Source: Nitrospirae bacterium UBA4572 (GTDB lineage Bacteria; Nitrospirota; Leptospirillia; Leptospirillales; Leptospirillaceae). Taken from it: a DNA stretch of 22,302 bases. This document shows, in pieces, positions 14,338-22,142 of the stretch (position 1 is its first letter; every line of letters starts with the position of its first letter). The stretch covers positions 33,645 to 55,946 of the forward strand of contig DGKK01000040.1 of NCBI GenBank assembly GCA_002387725.1. The letters run 5' to 3'. The position numbers and the translations under genes were made by a program. The notes beneath the pieces are model-generated. The model saw nothing but the letters and a program-made list of their open reading frames with translations. It had not been told where the DNA came from and ran no database searches.

Positions 14338-14889
14338 ATGGATAAAAAATTTGTACGGATCGTGGGGAGCCTCTGCCTTCTTCTGGCTTCCCCCATACTC
14401 CTTTCCTCGTGCGCCTCCGAAAAAAAGAAGGCCCCCAAGGTCTATGCCTACCAGCTTCCCTGGTCGGGAAGCACCCTGGTCCGGTCGACGGTCGTTCCCT
14501 TGCCGGCGGACAAGGCCTATGACGGAACTGCCCGCCTTGCCGCCTATCTTGCCGCCCGATCCCGCATGCAGGCGCTTTACCTGGCGGCGGTTCGGGCCCT
14601 CCCCCTGGGGTCGTCCACGGTCGGCCAGCTTCTGGACAGGAAGCCGGCCGTCAGAAAGCGCGTTGAGACCTTCCTCACCCATGCCCGGATTCGGCGGGTG
14701 GCCTACCGCCCGGGCCAGGGGCTCTATCTTGAGGAAGTGGCCTATCTCGGATCGGACTTCCAGTCTCTTCTGGGCGTCACGCTCCATCTTGTCCCCCACA
14801 AGAAGAAGGAGAAGCGGGGAGCCAATACCGCCAAGGCAGGACAAGGCGGACCCGGAGGAGGCATGCCGATGATGCCGATGATGCCGTGA
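14338..14889 (+). CDS. LPP20-like lipoprotein of unknown role
   Basis: The product (183 residues) has a lipoprotein signal peptide: MDKKFVRIVG, a hydrophobic stretch and the lipobox LSSC with the acylated Cys at residue 25. Ser at +3 and Ala at +2 do not suggest inner-membrane retention, so outer-membrane location is likely. The middle part, with an Ala/Arg-rich helix (AAYLAARSRMQALYLAAVRALP) and later RIRRVAYRPGQGLYLEEVAYLG, resembles the LPP20 fold, but the match is only by pattern. The tail is Lys-rich, then Gly/Pro/Met-rich. The start could also be GTG 14335 directly before ATG. It lies between rapZ and aroC, 16 bases from the latter. Confidence 0.6.
   Translation: MDKKFVRIVGSLCLLLASPILLSSCASEKKKAPKVYAYQLPWSGSTLVRSTVVPLPADKAYDGTARLAAYLAARSRMQALYLAAVRALPLGSSTVGQLLDRKPAVRKRVETFLTHARIRRVAYRPGQGLYLEEVAYLGSDFQSLLGVTLHLVPHKKKEKRGANTAKAGQGGPGGGMPMMPMMP
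14863..14886 (+). repeat. Short tandem repeat encoding Met-Pro-Met units
   Basis: A nine-base unit, ATGCCGATG, is repeated about 2.7 times at the very end of the lipoprotein gene and encodes MPMMPMMP. Such a repeat can gain or lose units by slippage without changing frame. Confidence 0.7.
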
Positions 14890-14905
14890 TCCGGTGGAGG
14901 GTGCA

Positions 14906-16111
14906 ATGATTCGCTTTCTGACGGCGGGGGAGTCTCATGGTCCGGGACTGACAGGGATCATCGAGGGGCTTCCTGCGGGACTTGAGCTCTCCGCCGAGCT
15001 TCTCTCCCAGGATATGGCCAGGCGGAAGATGGGGTACGGACGGGGAGGGCGAATGGCCATCGAAACCGATGCCGTCCGCTTCGTGGCAGGGGTCCGGAAA
15101 GGGCGCACTCTCGGCGGCCCGGTCACGGTCTGGATCGAAAACCGCGACTTCCGGAACTGGGAAGGGATCATGGGGGCGGAACCCGGGGTTCCCGGGACGG
15201 AGTCTGGACCCCAGAAGGAGGTCTTTGTTCCCCGTCCCGGCCATGCCGATCTTGTCGGGGGGGTGAAGTTTGGCCATCGGGATCTCCGCAATGTTCTTGA
15301 ACGGGCCAGCGCCCGGGAAACCGCGACCCGGGTCGCCCTCGGGGCCATTGCCCGGGCCTATCTAAGTCTTTTTGGCGTGAATGTCCTTTCGGTGGTCCGC
15401 TCGATCGGAACGGTCTCTTGGTCGGGCCCCCCCGAGTCGCTGTGGGCCGATCCCGAGGCGCTCAGGCGCCAGACCTTGCTCTCCGAGGTCTTTTGTCCCG
15501 ACTCTGAAAGCAGCGCCCGCATGGTCGAGGAAATCCGGGCGGCGAAAAAGGCCGGCGACACCCTGGGCGGGATCTTCGAGGTTCGGGCGCTGGGCCTTCC
15601 GCTGGGACTCGGCAGCTACGTGCAGTGGGACCAGCGTCTCGACGGACGGCTGGCCCAGGCCTTTCTCTCCATTCAGGCGATCAAGGGGGTGGAGTTTGGG
15701 TTGGGCTTCGAGGCGGCAAGACTTCCCGGCTCCAAGGTGCACGATCCCATTCTCCCGGGAGGAGAGAGGGGCCCCGAGCGTCCCTCCAATGGCTCGGGAG
15801 GACTAGAGGGCGGGGTCACCAATGGCCTTCCCCTGATCGTTCGGGCGGCGATGAAGCCCATTGCGACCCTCTATACCCCTCTTCCCTCCGTGGATGTCAG
15901 GACGGGAGCGGTCTCCCCGGCCACGGTCGAGAGATCCGACATCTGCGCCGTTCCTGCCGCCTCGGTGGTGGGTGAGGCGATGGTCTGCCTTGTCCTGGCC
16001 CAGGCCTTTTCTGAAAAGGTGGGCGGAGACTCGGTGGAGGAGGTTCTGGCGCACTTCCGGGAGAGCCAGCGTCTCGCTCGCGAGCGAACCCGTTGGGGAG
16101 GGGGGATGTGA
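14906..16111 (+). CDS. aroC: Chorismate synthase
   Basis: This 401-residue enzyme converts EPSP to chorismate, the last shikimate-pathway step, using reduced flavin. Family blocks are clear: GESHGPGLTGIIEGLPAGLEL near the N-terminus, the basic GRGGRMAIE, DLVGGVKFGHRDLRNVLERASARETATR, the flavin/substrate segment GGLEGGVTNGLPLIVRAAMKPIATL and RSDICAVPAASVVGEAM. Length is slightly above the usual 360-390. ATG 14906 has GGAGG (14896-14900) five bases upstream; GTG 14894 would add four residues but lacks a site. The stop overlaps the aroK start. Confidence 0.97.
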   Translation: MIRFLTAGESHGPGLTGIIEGLPAGLELSAELLSQDMARRKMGYGRGGRMAIETDAVRFVAGVRKGRTLGGPVTVWIENRDFRNWEGIMGAEPGVPGTESGPQKEVFVPRPGHADLVGGVKFGHRDLRNVLERASARETATRVALGAIARAYLSLFGVNVLSVVRSIGTVSWSGPPESLWADPEALRRQTLLSEVFCPDSESSARMVEEIRAAKKAGDTLGGIFEVRALGLPLGLGSYVQWDQRLDGRLAQAFLSIQAIKGVEFGLGFEAARLPGSKVHDPILPGGERGPERPSNGSGGLEGGVTNGLPLIVRAAMKPIATLYTPLPSVDVRTGAVSPATVERSDICAVPAASVVGEAMVCLVLAQAFSEKVGGDSVEEVLAHFRESQRLARERTRWGGGM

Positions 16112-16659
16112 CCCCCATGCCGAGGTTTGTCGTCTTTGTCGGTCCCCGGGGATCGGGAAAGACCACATTGGGCCATGCCCTGGGCCGTGTCCTCGACGCG
16201 CCGGTCTACGATACCGACCGCATGGTGGAGGATCTGGCCGGGGAGCCCCTCTCCCGCCTTTGGGAGCGGGAGGGGGAAGAGGCCTTCCGCGCGGTGGAGT
16301 CCCGCGCGCTTGAGACCCTCTTGACGCTCTCTCCGGGGGTGGTTTCCACAGGAGGAGGTATTGTGCTCCGCCAGGAAAATCGACAGAACTTGCGCCGTCT
16401 CGGATATGTGATTTATCTTCACGTTCCGGAGGAGCAGCTGCTCTCCCGCCTCGCCAGTGGCTCGGAGCGGCGCCCTCGCCTTCGGCAGGGGGTCTCCCTC
16501 GAGGAGGAGGTCCGCCAGGTGATCCTGGAGCGGGATCCCCTTTATCGGGAGGTGGCCGACCGTGTCCTTTCGGTGGGAGGAGCCTCGATCGCCACGACCC
16601 TCGAAGAGATCCTCTCGGTGCTTCGGCCCCTCTCCCCGACCATCGGCAGGATTCCATGA
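16108..16659 (+). CDS. aroK: Shikimate kinase
   Basis: The product (183 residues) phosphorylates shikimate at O3 with ATP. Motifs: Walker A GPRGSGKTT (12-20), the shikimate-binding DTDRMVE, RAVESRAL, the GGG glycine triplet in STGGGIVLRQENR, and the lid RRPRL. I chose GTG 16108 because GGAGG (16097-16101) then has six-base spacing and the codon overlaps the aroC stop (GTGA). ATG 16117 is also possible and would lose three residues. The stop overlaps aroB as ATGA. Confidence 0.93.
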   Translation: MTPMPRFVVFVGPRGSGKTTLGHALGRVLDAPVYDTDRMVEDLAGEPLSRLWEREGEEAFRAVESRALETLLTLSPGVVSTGGGIVLRQENRQNLRRLGYVIYLHVPEEQLLSRLASGSERRPRLRQGVSLEEEVRQVILERDPLYREVADRVLSVGGASIATTLEEILSVLRPLSPTIGRIP

Positions 16660-17741
16660 GGGAAACCCTCGTTGCATCGTCCGGGGGGAGTTATCCGGTG
16701 TCCATCGGGGCGGGGCTCTCCGCCTCCCTGAAGGAGAGGCTCCAGGAACTTTTTCCCGGAATCTCCCGCCTGGGCATCGTCTCCAACCCCGTGGTCTGGA
16801 ACCTTCATGGTGCGGCAATCCTCCGAAATCTTGGCTCTGAGCTGAGACCGGTGGTGGCCCTCCATCCCGACGGGGAGGTGGCCAAGACCATGGAAAGTGT
16901 CCTGGGGCTTCTTGACCGCTTTCTCGGGGACCGATGGGAGAGGCGCGATCCTCTTCTGGTCGTGGGCGGCGGGGTGACCGGAGACATGGGAGGCCTTGCG
17001 GCAGCCCTTCTTCTTCGCGGCGTGCCGCTGGTCCACCTCCCCACGACGGTCGTGGCCCAGGTAGACTCCGCCATCGGGGGAAAGACGGGGGTGGATCACC
17101 CCCTGGGAAAAAACCTCATCGGGGTCTTCAATCCTCCCCGGGCGGTTCTCTCCGATCCCGAATTCCTGCGCACCCTCCCCCTGTCCCAGAGGCGCTCCGG
17201 GGTGGGAGAGGTGATCAAGTATGCCTTGATTGGGGACCGGACCTTGCTCGGGCTCCTCTCTGACAGGATCGAGGAGCTTGTCTCCGAGGAGTTCCACCCC
17301 GGGATCTGGGAAGAGGTGATCTTTCTTTCGAGCGCCGACAAGGCGGGGATCGTCTCCCGGGACGAGAAGGAGTCCGGGGAGCGGATGCTCCTGAACCTGG
17401 GCCATACCTTTGGCCATGCCCTGGAGGGGGCCCTGGGATATTCGGGGATCCTTCACGGGGAGGCGGTGGCACTGGGGATGCTCTCGGCGGCCCGGATCTC
17501 CGGGGCGATGGGACTCTCCGGCCCGGAAACCTTCGAGACGGTCCGGGATCTTGTGAAAAGGGCCGGACTTCCCGTCTCCTGGCCCTCCAAAGTCACCTTC
17601 GAGACGATCGCCCCCTATCTTGGCCGGGACAAAAAGGCCAGCCGGGGGCAGGTTGCGCTGATCCTCCCGGAGGCGCCGGGATCGGTGCGCATCGTGCGGG
17701 ACTATGATCCCTCCCTTCTCTCCCTCGGAGTCTTCTCGTGA
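16656..17741 (+). CDS. aroB: 3-dehydroquinate synthase
   Basis: This 361-residue NAD- and metal-dependent enzyme makes 3-dehydroquinate from DAHP, the second shikimate step. Visible motifs: GGGVTGDMGG (NAD-binding), LPTTVVAQVDSAIGGKTGVD, GKNLIGVF, the metal ligands Glu in GEVIKYA and His in NLGHTFGHALE and LHGEAVALGM, and RDKKASRGQVALIL near the end. It is normal in length. It overlaps aroK upstream (ATGA) and the GAF-ANTAR gene downstream (GTGA), so aroC-aroK-aroB and the regulator form one translational unit. Confidence 0.97.
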   Translation: MRETLVASSGGSYPVSIGAGLSASLKERLQELFPGISRLGIVSNPVVWNLHGAAILRNLGSELRPVVALHPDGEVAKTMESVLGLLDRFLGDRWERRDPLLVVGGGVTGDMGGLAAALLLRGVPLVHLPTTVVAQVDSAIGGKTGVDHPLGKNLIGVFNPPRAVLSDPEFLRTLPLSQRRSGVGEVIKYALIGDRTLLGLLSDRIEELVSEEFHPGIWEEVIFLSSADKAGIVSRDEKESGERMLLNLGHTFGHALEGALGYSGILHGEAVALGMLSAARISGAMGLSGPETFETVRDLVKRAGLPVSWPSKVTFETIAPYLGRDKKASRGQVALILPEAPGSVRIVRDYDPSLLSLGVFS

Positions 17742-18967
17742 GCCCCTTCAGGAATCCCCCTCCCACCTCCACCGAAATCGCCCGGGAGCTCAAGCTCCTG
17801 AAGGGCCTCCTCCGGATCACCATCTCCGTGGACACCCTGTCGGTTCTTCTCGACAATGCCGTTCGCCTTCTTTTGGAGATTCTCCCCGCCGACGGGGTCT
17901 TCATCTACCTGAGGGAAGAGGACGCCCCGGTCTTGACCCTGCGGGCGACCTCCCGCTATCTTCCCGATCTTCTCGGGAAGTTTTCCATCCGTCTCGGGGA
18001 GGGACTCACCGGGTGGGTGGCGGCGGAGGAGAGCCCCGTGATCGTTCCCGAGCGGGCCTATGAGGATCCCCGGGCCAAGCTCTTCCAGATGATCCCCGAG
18101 GATCGATACGAGGCCTTTCTCTCCCTTCCCCTCCGGGCCCGGGATTCCCTGGTGGGGGTGATGAACCTCCATTTCAAGGAGGCCTTTTCTCCAAAAAACA
18201 GCGATATCGAGCTTTTGACCCTTCTCTCCCAGGAGATGGGCTTCATGATCCAGCATATTCGCCTCTTCGAGGAGGCCCAGAAGAAGGCGCGGCAGATCGA
18301 GGCCCTCTCCCAGGTGAGCCAGTCGATCACCTCGAGCCGCTACCTCGAGGAGATCCTCCACCTCATCGTGACGGTGACGGCGGAGATGACGAACTCCACT
18401 CTCTGTTCCATAATGATTTATGACCCCGAGAAGGGGCTGGTGGTCCGGGCGACCCAGACCCTCTCCGACGAATACCGGAACAAGCCTCCCCTCCAGGTGG
18501 GGGAGAGTATTGCCGGCGTGGTCTTCGGGGAGCGTCGGGCCATTGCGGTGGAAAATGTCCAGAAGGATTCCCGATATACCTCCCGGGAGCTGGCGAAAAA
18601 GGAAAATCTCGTCTCCATGCTCTCTGTCCCCATGATGATCAAGGATCGGGCCATTGGGGTGGTCAATGTCTATACGAGCCATCTTCACCACTTTACCCGA
18701 GACGAGGTCAAGGTCCTTCAGTCGGTGGCGAACCAGGCGGCCATCGCCTGGGAGAACACCGCCCTCGTCGAGAGGACGGCGGCCATGGAGGAGGCCCTGG
18801 AGAGCCGGAAGAGGATCGACCGGGCCAAGGGGATCCTGATGAAGAAGCATCGCATCGGGGAGGAGGAGGCCTACCGCCTGCTCCAGAAGAAGAGCATGAA
18901 CATGCGAAAATCAATGCGCGAGATCGCCGACGCGGTCCTCCTGGCCCACGACCTCAAGGTCGACTAG
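17738..18967 (+). CDS. GAF-GAF-ANTAR putative RNA-binding antiterminator
   Basis: The product (409 residues) has two GAF sensor domains (about 25-185 and 205-350), each ending in a connecting helix, and a C-terminal ANTAR domain (about 350-405) with the typical RIDRAKGILMKKHRIGEEEAYRLLQKKSM pattern. ANTAR domains bind paired hexaloop hairpins in mRNA leaders and prevent termination, so the protein likely senses a small ligand or redox state and acts on RNA. GTG 17738 has GGAG seven bases upstream and overlaps the aroB stop. No His-kinase or receiver domain is present. The first GAF has no obvious cofactor Cys/His set. Its RNA targets are not evident in this window. Confidence 0.88.
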   Translation: MSPFRNPPPTSTEIARELKLLKGLLRITISVDTLSVLLDNAVRLLLEILPADGVFIYLREEDAPVLTLRATSRYLPDLLGKFSIRLGEGLTGWVAAEESPVIVPERAYEDPRAKLFQMIPEDRYEAFLSLPLRARDSLVGVMNLHFKEAFSPKNSDIELLTLLSQEMGFMIQHIRLFEEAQKKARQIEALSQVSQSITSSRYLEEILHLIVTVTAEMTNSTLCSIMIYDPEKGLVVRATQTLSDEYRNKPPLQVGESIAGVVFGERRAIAVENVQKDSRYTSRELAKKENLVSMLSVPMMIKDRAIGVVNVYTSHLHHFTRDEVKVLQSVANQAAIAWENTALVERTAAMEEALESRKRIDRAKGILMKKHRIGEEEAYRLLQKKSMNMRKSMREIADAVLLAHDLKVD

Positions 18968-19014
18968 GCTCGGACGCTCGCGGTTTTTTACCCTTTGTCT
19001 TTCGGGAGTGGGCT

Positions 19015-19377
19015 ATGGATAAGGGATTGATGACGGTCGGGGCCGTCCTGGTGGGGCTCGGAGCCTTTCTGGGACTTCTTTTGATGGGCCTTGAGATGGG
19101 GCGAAAGTCCTTTCCCCGAGCCCTGGGATTCATGCATCCGACGCTGGCCATGGCCGGTCTTTTGATGCTGGTGGCCCGCTTTTTCATTACGGGGGGAGCC
19201 CACTGGCTGAACATCGGCCTCATCCTTCTCGTGCTGGCCGCCGGAGCCGGACTTCTCCTCCTCGTCCGGGGCTTTGGCGGCGGGAAAATGGTGCGGTCGG
19301 TCACCTTTCTCCATGGGGCCCTGGGGCTTCTGGGGCTTGGATTTGTTCTCTACGAAATTGCCCACCGGGCGTCGTGA
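19015..19377 (+). CDS. Small four-helix membrane protein, unknown function
   Basis: This 120-residue protein consists of four hydrophobic segments (about 5-25, 38-58, 62-85 and 95-115) separated by short loops with Arg/Lys/His. Gly and Leu dominate. GGGAG seven bases before ATG 19015 supports the start. The two His residues in helices or loops (FMHPTLAM and FLHGALGL) repeat with a similar neighbourhood, which hints at an internal duplication of two helices. I do not recognise the family. The stop overlaps a GTG of the following secreted-protein frame. Confidence 0.75.
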   Translation: MDKGLMTVGAVLVGLGAFLGLLLMGLEMGRKSFPRALGFMHPTLAMAGLLMLVARFFITGGAHWLNIGLILLVLAAGAGLLLLVRGFGGGKMVRSVTFLHGALGLLGLGFVLYEIAHRAS

Positions 19378-19406
19378 GACGATCTCCCGGACGGGAGGGA
19401 GGGGCG

Positions 19407-20276
19407 ATGATTGGGGCACCGGGAGAGTCGCTTCCCCGATCCCTTGATCTTCGGGGAATTCGGGAGGGGCTTCGTTGTCTGGCCCTTGTGGCAGGCGTGG
19501 CCCTTGCGGGGCTCTGGGGAGGAGGTCTCCCGGGGATCCTTCCGGGGGGCACCGTGGCCCGGGCCGAGCGGCTGGCTGACGTCTTTCCCGATCTCCGGGT
19601 CGATCCCGGGAGCCGGTCATACGACTATTCCCCGGCCCAGTCCGCCTCCGACACCCTTCTTCTGACCCTTCGGGGCCTTTCGGGCTATTCCTGCCAGGTT
19701 CGAACCTTCTACTCGCGAAAGCGGCTGCCTCGGTACGATCCCGGAAGGAAAGGGACTTTCCGGGGAGATGCGGATGAATCCTTTGACCTGGCGATCCATT
19801 ACGCCCCCTTTTCCGTCTCGGTGCATCTCCATCATCCCCGGAAAGGGGCCACGGTCCTCTATCGGTCCGTCGACGGTGTCGCCGTGGTGCGTCCCTTCGG
19901 CTTCCTTCCCCTCACGCTCTCCCTTTCCCCCCATAGCTCCCTCATCGCCTCCAGATTCGGCCATACGATCGACCATGCAGACTTCTTGAGCTATGATCGC
20001 CGCATTCTCCGCCCGGCCTGTTTGACCCACGCCTGCCTCCTTCTGGGAACGGGGCAAATCTTTGGGAGGGGGGTGTTGATTCTGAATGTGGCTCCCGACG
20101 AACTCGAGGCTCGCCCAGTCTTTGGGCGCATGTGGCTGTTGCTGGACCGGAAGACGGCCTTGCCGGTTTCTGTGGCATCGGAGGGGCCGGACGGGCATTT
20201 TTGGGAGCGGATCGATTATCGGAGGTGCCGGTTGGACAAGAAAAACGAGAGGCCCTTGCCGACGATGACAAGATGA
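19407..20276 (+). CDS. Secreted DUF1571-like protein
   Basis: The product (289 residues) has a long N-terminal region with a hydrophobic core (LALVAGVALAGLWGGG, about 25-40) and an Ala-x-Ala-like site before ERLADVFPDL, so it is probably exported. The body has YSCQVRTFYSRKRL, FDLAIHYAPFSVSVHLHHPRKGATVLY, RPFGFLPLTLSLSPHSSL and RFGHTIDHADF. This order (a lipoprotein-carrier-like half-barrel with 'PFSV..H..PRKG...LY') resembles DUF1571 proteins. ATG 19407 has a very strong GGGAGGGAGGGG site; a GTG at 19374 overlapping the previous stop would add 11 residues. Function is unknown; a LolA-like lipid-binding role is only an analogy. Confidence 0.65.
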   Translation: MIGAPGESLPRSLDLRGIREGLRCLALVAGVALAGLWGGGLPGILPGGTVARAERLADVFPDLRVDPGSRSYDYSPAQSASDTLLLTLRGLSGYSCQVRTFYSRKRLPRYDPGRKGTFRGDADESFDLAIHYAPFSVSVHLHHPRKGATVLYRSVDGVAVVRPFGFLPLTLSLSPHSSLIASRFGHTIDHADFLSYDRRILRPACLTHACLLLGTGQIFGRGVLILNVAPDELEARPVFGRMWLLLDRKTALPVSVASEGPDGHFWERIDYRRCRLDKKNERPLPTMTR

Positions 20277-20294
20277 TGCTGTCGGGTGTAAAAT
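20265..20294 (+). promoter_or_regulatory. Sigma-70-type promoter candidate for the 416-residue protein gene
   Basis: ATGACA (20265-20270), an 18-base spacer and TAAAAT (20289-20294) differ from the TTGACA/TATAAT consensus by one base each. The position, overlapping the end of the previous gene, would yield a leader of roughly 85 bases. Confidence 0.45.
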
Positions 20295-20385
20295 CACCTC
20301 AGGTTTTCGATTGTCCGGGGAGTCCAGCGGTCGCCTCCGGCATCTTCCCGTTACTTTTTCTGCAAGCTTCTGACAGATCCTTGCG

Positions 20386-21636
20386 GTGCCTTTTCTTGTC
20401 ATAGAAAGCTTCCGTGTGATCTTTCTCTCTCGCCCCTTTTCCGGGGCGCTTTTCCCCTCCGTCATCTCTGTCCAGAAGGGACTGGACGCCCTTTCCCATG
20501 CGACAGGTCCCCATATTCTCCTTTTTCACGAAAAGAGGGGACTGGTTCTTTTTTCGCCCACAGTCCGCTCCCTCTGGCCGGGGGCTGACCTTGGGCAAAG
20601 CCTTGCGGACCTTCGCCTCTTTACTGAAGATGGCATTGTTCCGGCAGAAAGGCACCACCTCTCATCCTTTTGGGAGAGAATCTCCAAAGGTCCAGGAGAT
20701 TATGCCGACATGTTCGTAATCAAGGCGGGAAGGATCCGGCAGGTCTTCATGCTGGGTTTTGTCTGTTTTCGATTCCCCTGGGGACATCTGGTGATCATTA
20801 TCCCGGGAGAGACTCCCCGGGAGCTGGGTGGGCGGATCGCTAACCCCGAGTCCTGGCTTGCCCCCTCCTTGAAGGAGACCCTCTCGGCCTGGATGGAGGA
20901 CTCCGATCGGGAGGCGCTGATGGGGGTGGCTCTTTCCGCCATCCCCGAAGATCTCCTGAACATGGCCCTTGTTGAACGTCATGTTCCGGGATCGCCGGAC
21001 GATTCCCGACCGGGTTATCGGCTTTCCTACAGGGTTCGGGGGAGAGAGTGGCAGAGGGATGCGGCGACTGAGGGGAATCCTCCCCAAGAGGAAAAGCCCG
21101 TTTACATGGGCGGGAAGGTGGTCGACGGGGAGGTGGTGATCGGCTTTTCGGTCTATGTGGGAGGGATTCGGTCCCTGGGGACGCTCTTCCTTCCTTTGGC
21201 GAAGATGCCCGAGGCCGGTCTGGCACGGCTGAACGGTTTCCTTCATAAGACATCGGAAGCCCTCTGTCTCAAGGTCCGGGAGACGGCCCTTCCGGAGTTC
21301 TCCTACTGCCGATACTGGGAGCCGGGGGGATTTCGGCTGGAGGCTCTTCGGGAGGTTGCCGCCCTGCTCTCTCCCGGGGACTTTCGGAATATCCCGGTGC
21401 TTCCTCTCTGGTTCCCTCCGGACCAGGATCCTCTTCCACTTCTCATGGCCATCGATCGCGCCCGATATGTGACGGACATCCTTTTTGTCGATGAGAAAAA
21501 GCGTGCGGGCTGTCTTTTGCTCCGGGATGTTCCCCGAGAAAAGGCTGCCATGGTTCGGGACAAGATCCTTCGAGACAAAACGATGGTGACCATCGATCCG
21601 CCCATGACCCTCGGGGAGTGTCTCGACACGCTGTAG
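20386..21636 (+). CDS. Uncharacterised 416-residue protein, possible N-terminal PAS-like domain
   Basis: I do not recognise this family. The N-terminal part (about 30-140; QKGLDALSHATGPHILLFHE, LVLFSPTVRSLWPGADLGQSL, then FVIKAGRIRQVFMLGF and GHLVIIIPGE) has the strand-helix-strand rhythm of a PAS domain. The remaining two thirds look like a soluble alpha/beta protein without signal peptide, membrane helix or catalytic motif that I can name. Base use is slightly more AT-rich at the 5' end. The start is unsure: GTG 20386 and GTG 20416 both lack a good ribosome binding site. It ends 8 bases from the convergent queF, with no terminator between. Confidence 0.65.
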   Translation: MPFLVIESFRVIFLSRPFSGALFPSVISVQKGLDALSHATGPHILLFHEKRGLVLFSPTVRSLWPGADLGQSLADLRLFTEDGIVPAERHHLSSFWERISKGPGDYADMFVIKAGRIRQVFMLGFVCFRFPWGHLVIIIPGETPRELGGRIANPESWLAPSLKETLSAWMEDSDREALMGVALSAIPEDLLNMALVERHVPGSPDDSRPGYRLSYRVRGREWQRDAATEGNPPQEEKPVYMGGKVVDGEVVIGFSVYVGGIRSLGTLFLPLAKMPEAGLARLNGFLHKTSEALCLKVRETALPEFSYCRYWEPGGFRLEALREVAALLSPGDFRNIPVLPLWFPPDQDPLPLLMAIDRARYVTDILFVDEKKRAGCLLLRDVPREKAAMVRDKILRDKTMVTIDPPMTLGECLDTL

Positions 21637-21644
21637 GGGCGACC

Positions 21645-22070
21645 CTATCTCTTCCTTTTCTTTGGGTTCATCTCCGTGTCCACACGAATCACCGTCTTCA
21701 GATTTCCCCTGACATTGAAGTCTCCGGTAACATCCATCTCCCGGGGGGAGAGGAGCTCATGAAGATCCCGGAAGATCGTGTTGATGGCCGCCTCGTGGGA
21801 GATGCGGCGGTTCCGGAATCCGTTAAGGTAGAGCTTCAGGGAGCGAAGTTCGACAATCGTCCGATCCGGCACGTAGTTGATCTCGATGGTGGCAAAGTCG
21901 GGATAGCCCGATCGGGGGCAGAGGCAGGTGAATTCCGGGTAGGAAAGATGAATTCGGTAACTCTGCTCCTTTTCCGGGTTGGGCCAGCCTTCCAGCCGGT
22001 TGGTTTCGATGGCCTGCTCTCCGTAACTGGTGGAGGCCTCTGTCGTCTTTGTCTTTTTTGGGGGAGCCAC
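21645..22070 (-). CDS. queF: NADPH-dependent 7-cyano-7-deazaguanine reductase (QueF, short type)
   Basis: The product (141 residues) reduces preQ0 to preQ1 in queuosine synthesis for tRNA wobble bases. The T-fold catalytic stretch YPEFTCLCPRSGYPDFA contains the nucleophile Cys (C51, the Cys of LCP) and Asp (D58). VELRSLKLYLNGFRNRRISHE matches the substrate-binding ELKSLK...FHE block, with Arg for the middle Lys. The length fits the single-domain type. GTG 22070 is preferred because AGGAAAGGA (22087-22079) lies eight bases upstream; GTG 22097 would add nine residues without a site. Other queuosine genes are not nearby. It is the only large gene on the - strand. Confidence 0.92.
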   Translation of the reverse strand: MAPPKKTKTTEASTSYGEQAIETNRLEGWPNPEKEQSYRIHLSYPEFTCLCPRSGYPDFATIEINYVPDRTIVELRSLKLYLNGFRNRRISHEAAINTIFRDLHELLSPREMDVTGDFNVRGNLKTVIRVDTEMNPKKRKR

Positions 22071-22116
22071 GTCGGAGATCCTTTCCTGGTTAAACACTTA
22101 AGCGGGCCACGTTACG

Positions 22117-22142
22117 AAGGGGTCCCCCACGAGGGATCCCTT
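22117..22142. other. Strong ten-pair hairpin upstream of queF
   Basis: AAGGGGTCCC (22117-22126), loop CCACGA and GGGATCCCTT (22133-22142) form a ten-pair stem with one G-U in + strand RNA; in - strand RNA the same position is an A-C mismatch. It lies 47 bases before the queF start on the - strand. No U-run follows on either strand, so it is not a normal terminator. Confidence 0.5.

Noticed and set aside
17464..17484. TGGCAC...TGC resembling a sigma-54 -24/-12 promoter
   Set aside because: It lies inside aroB coding sequence, the -12 element does not match TTGC at proper spacing, and no sigma-54-type gene follows.
18968..19014. T-run at about 18983-18988 as terminator after the ANTAR gene
   Set aside because: Only a three-pair stem precedes the T-run, too weak for an intrinsic terminator.
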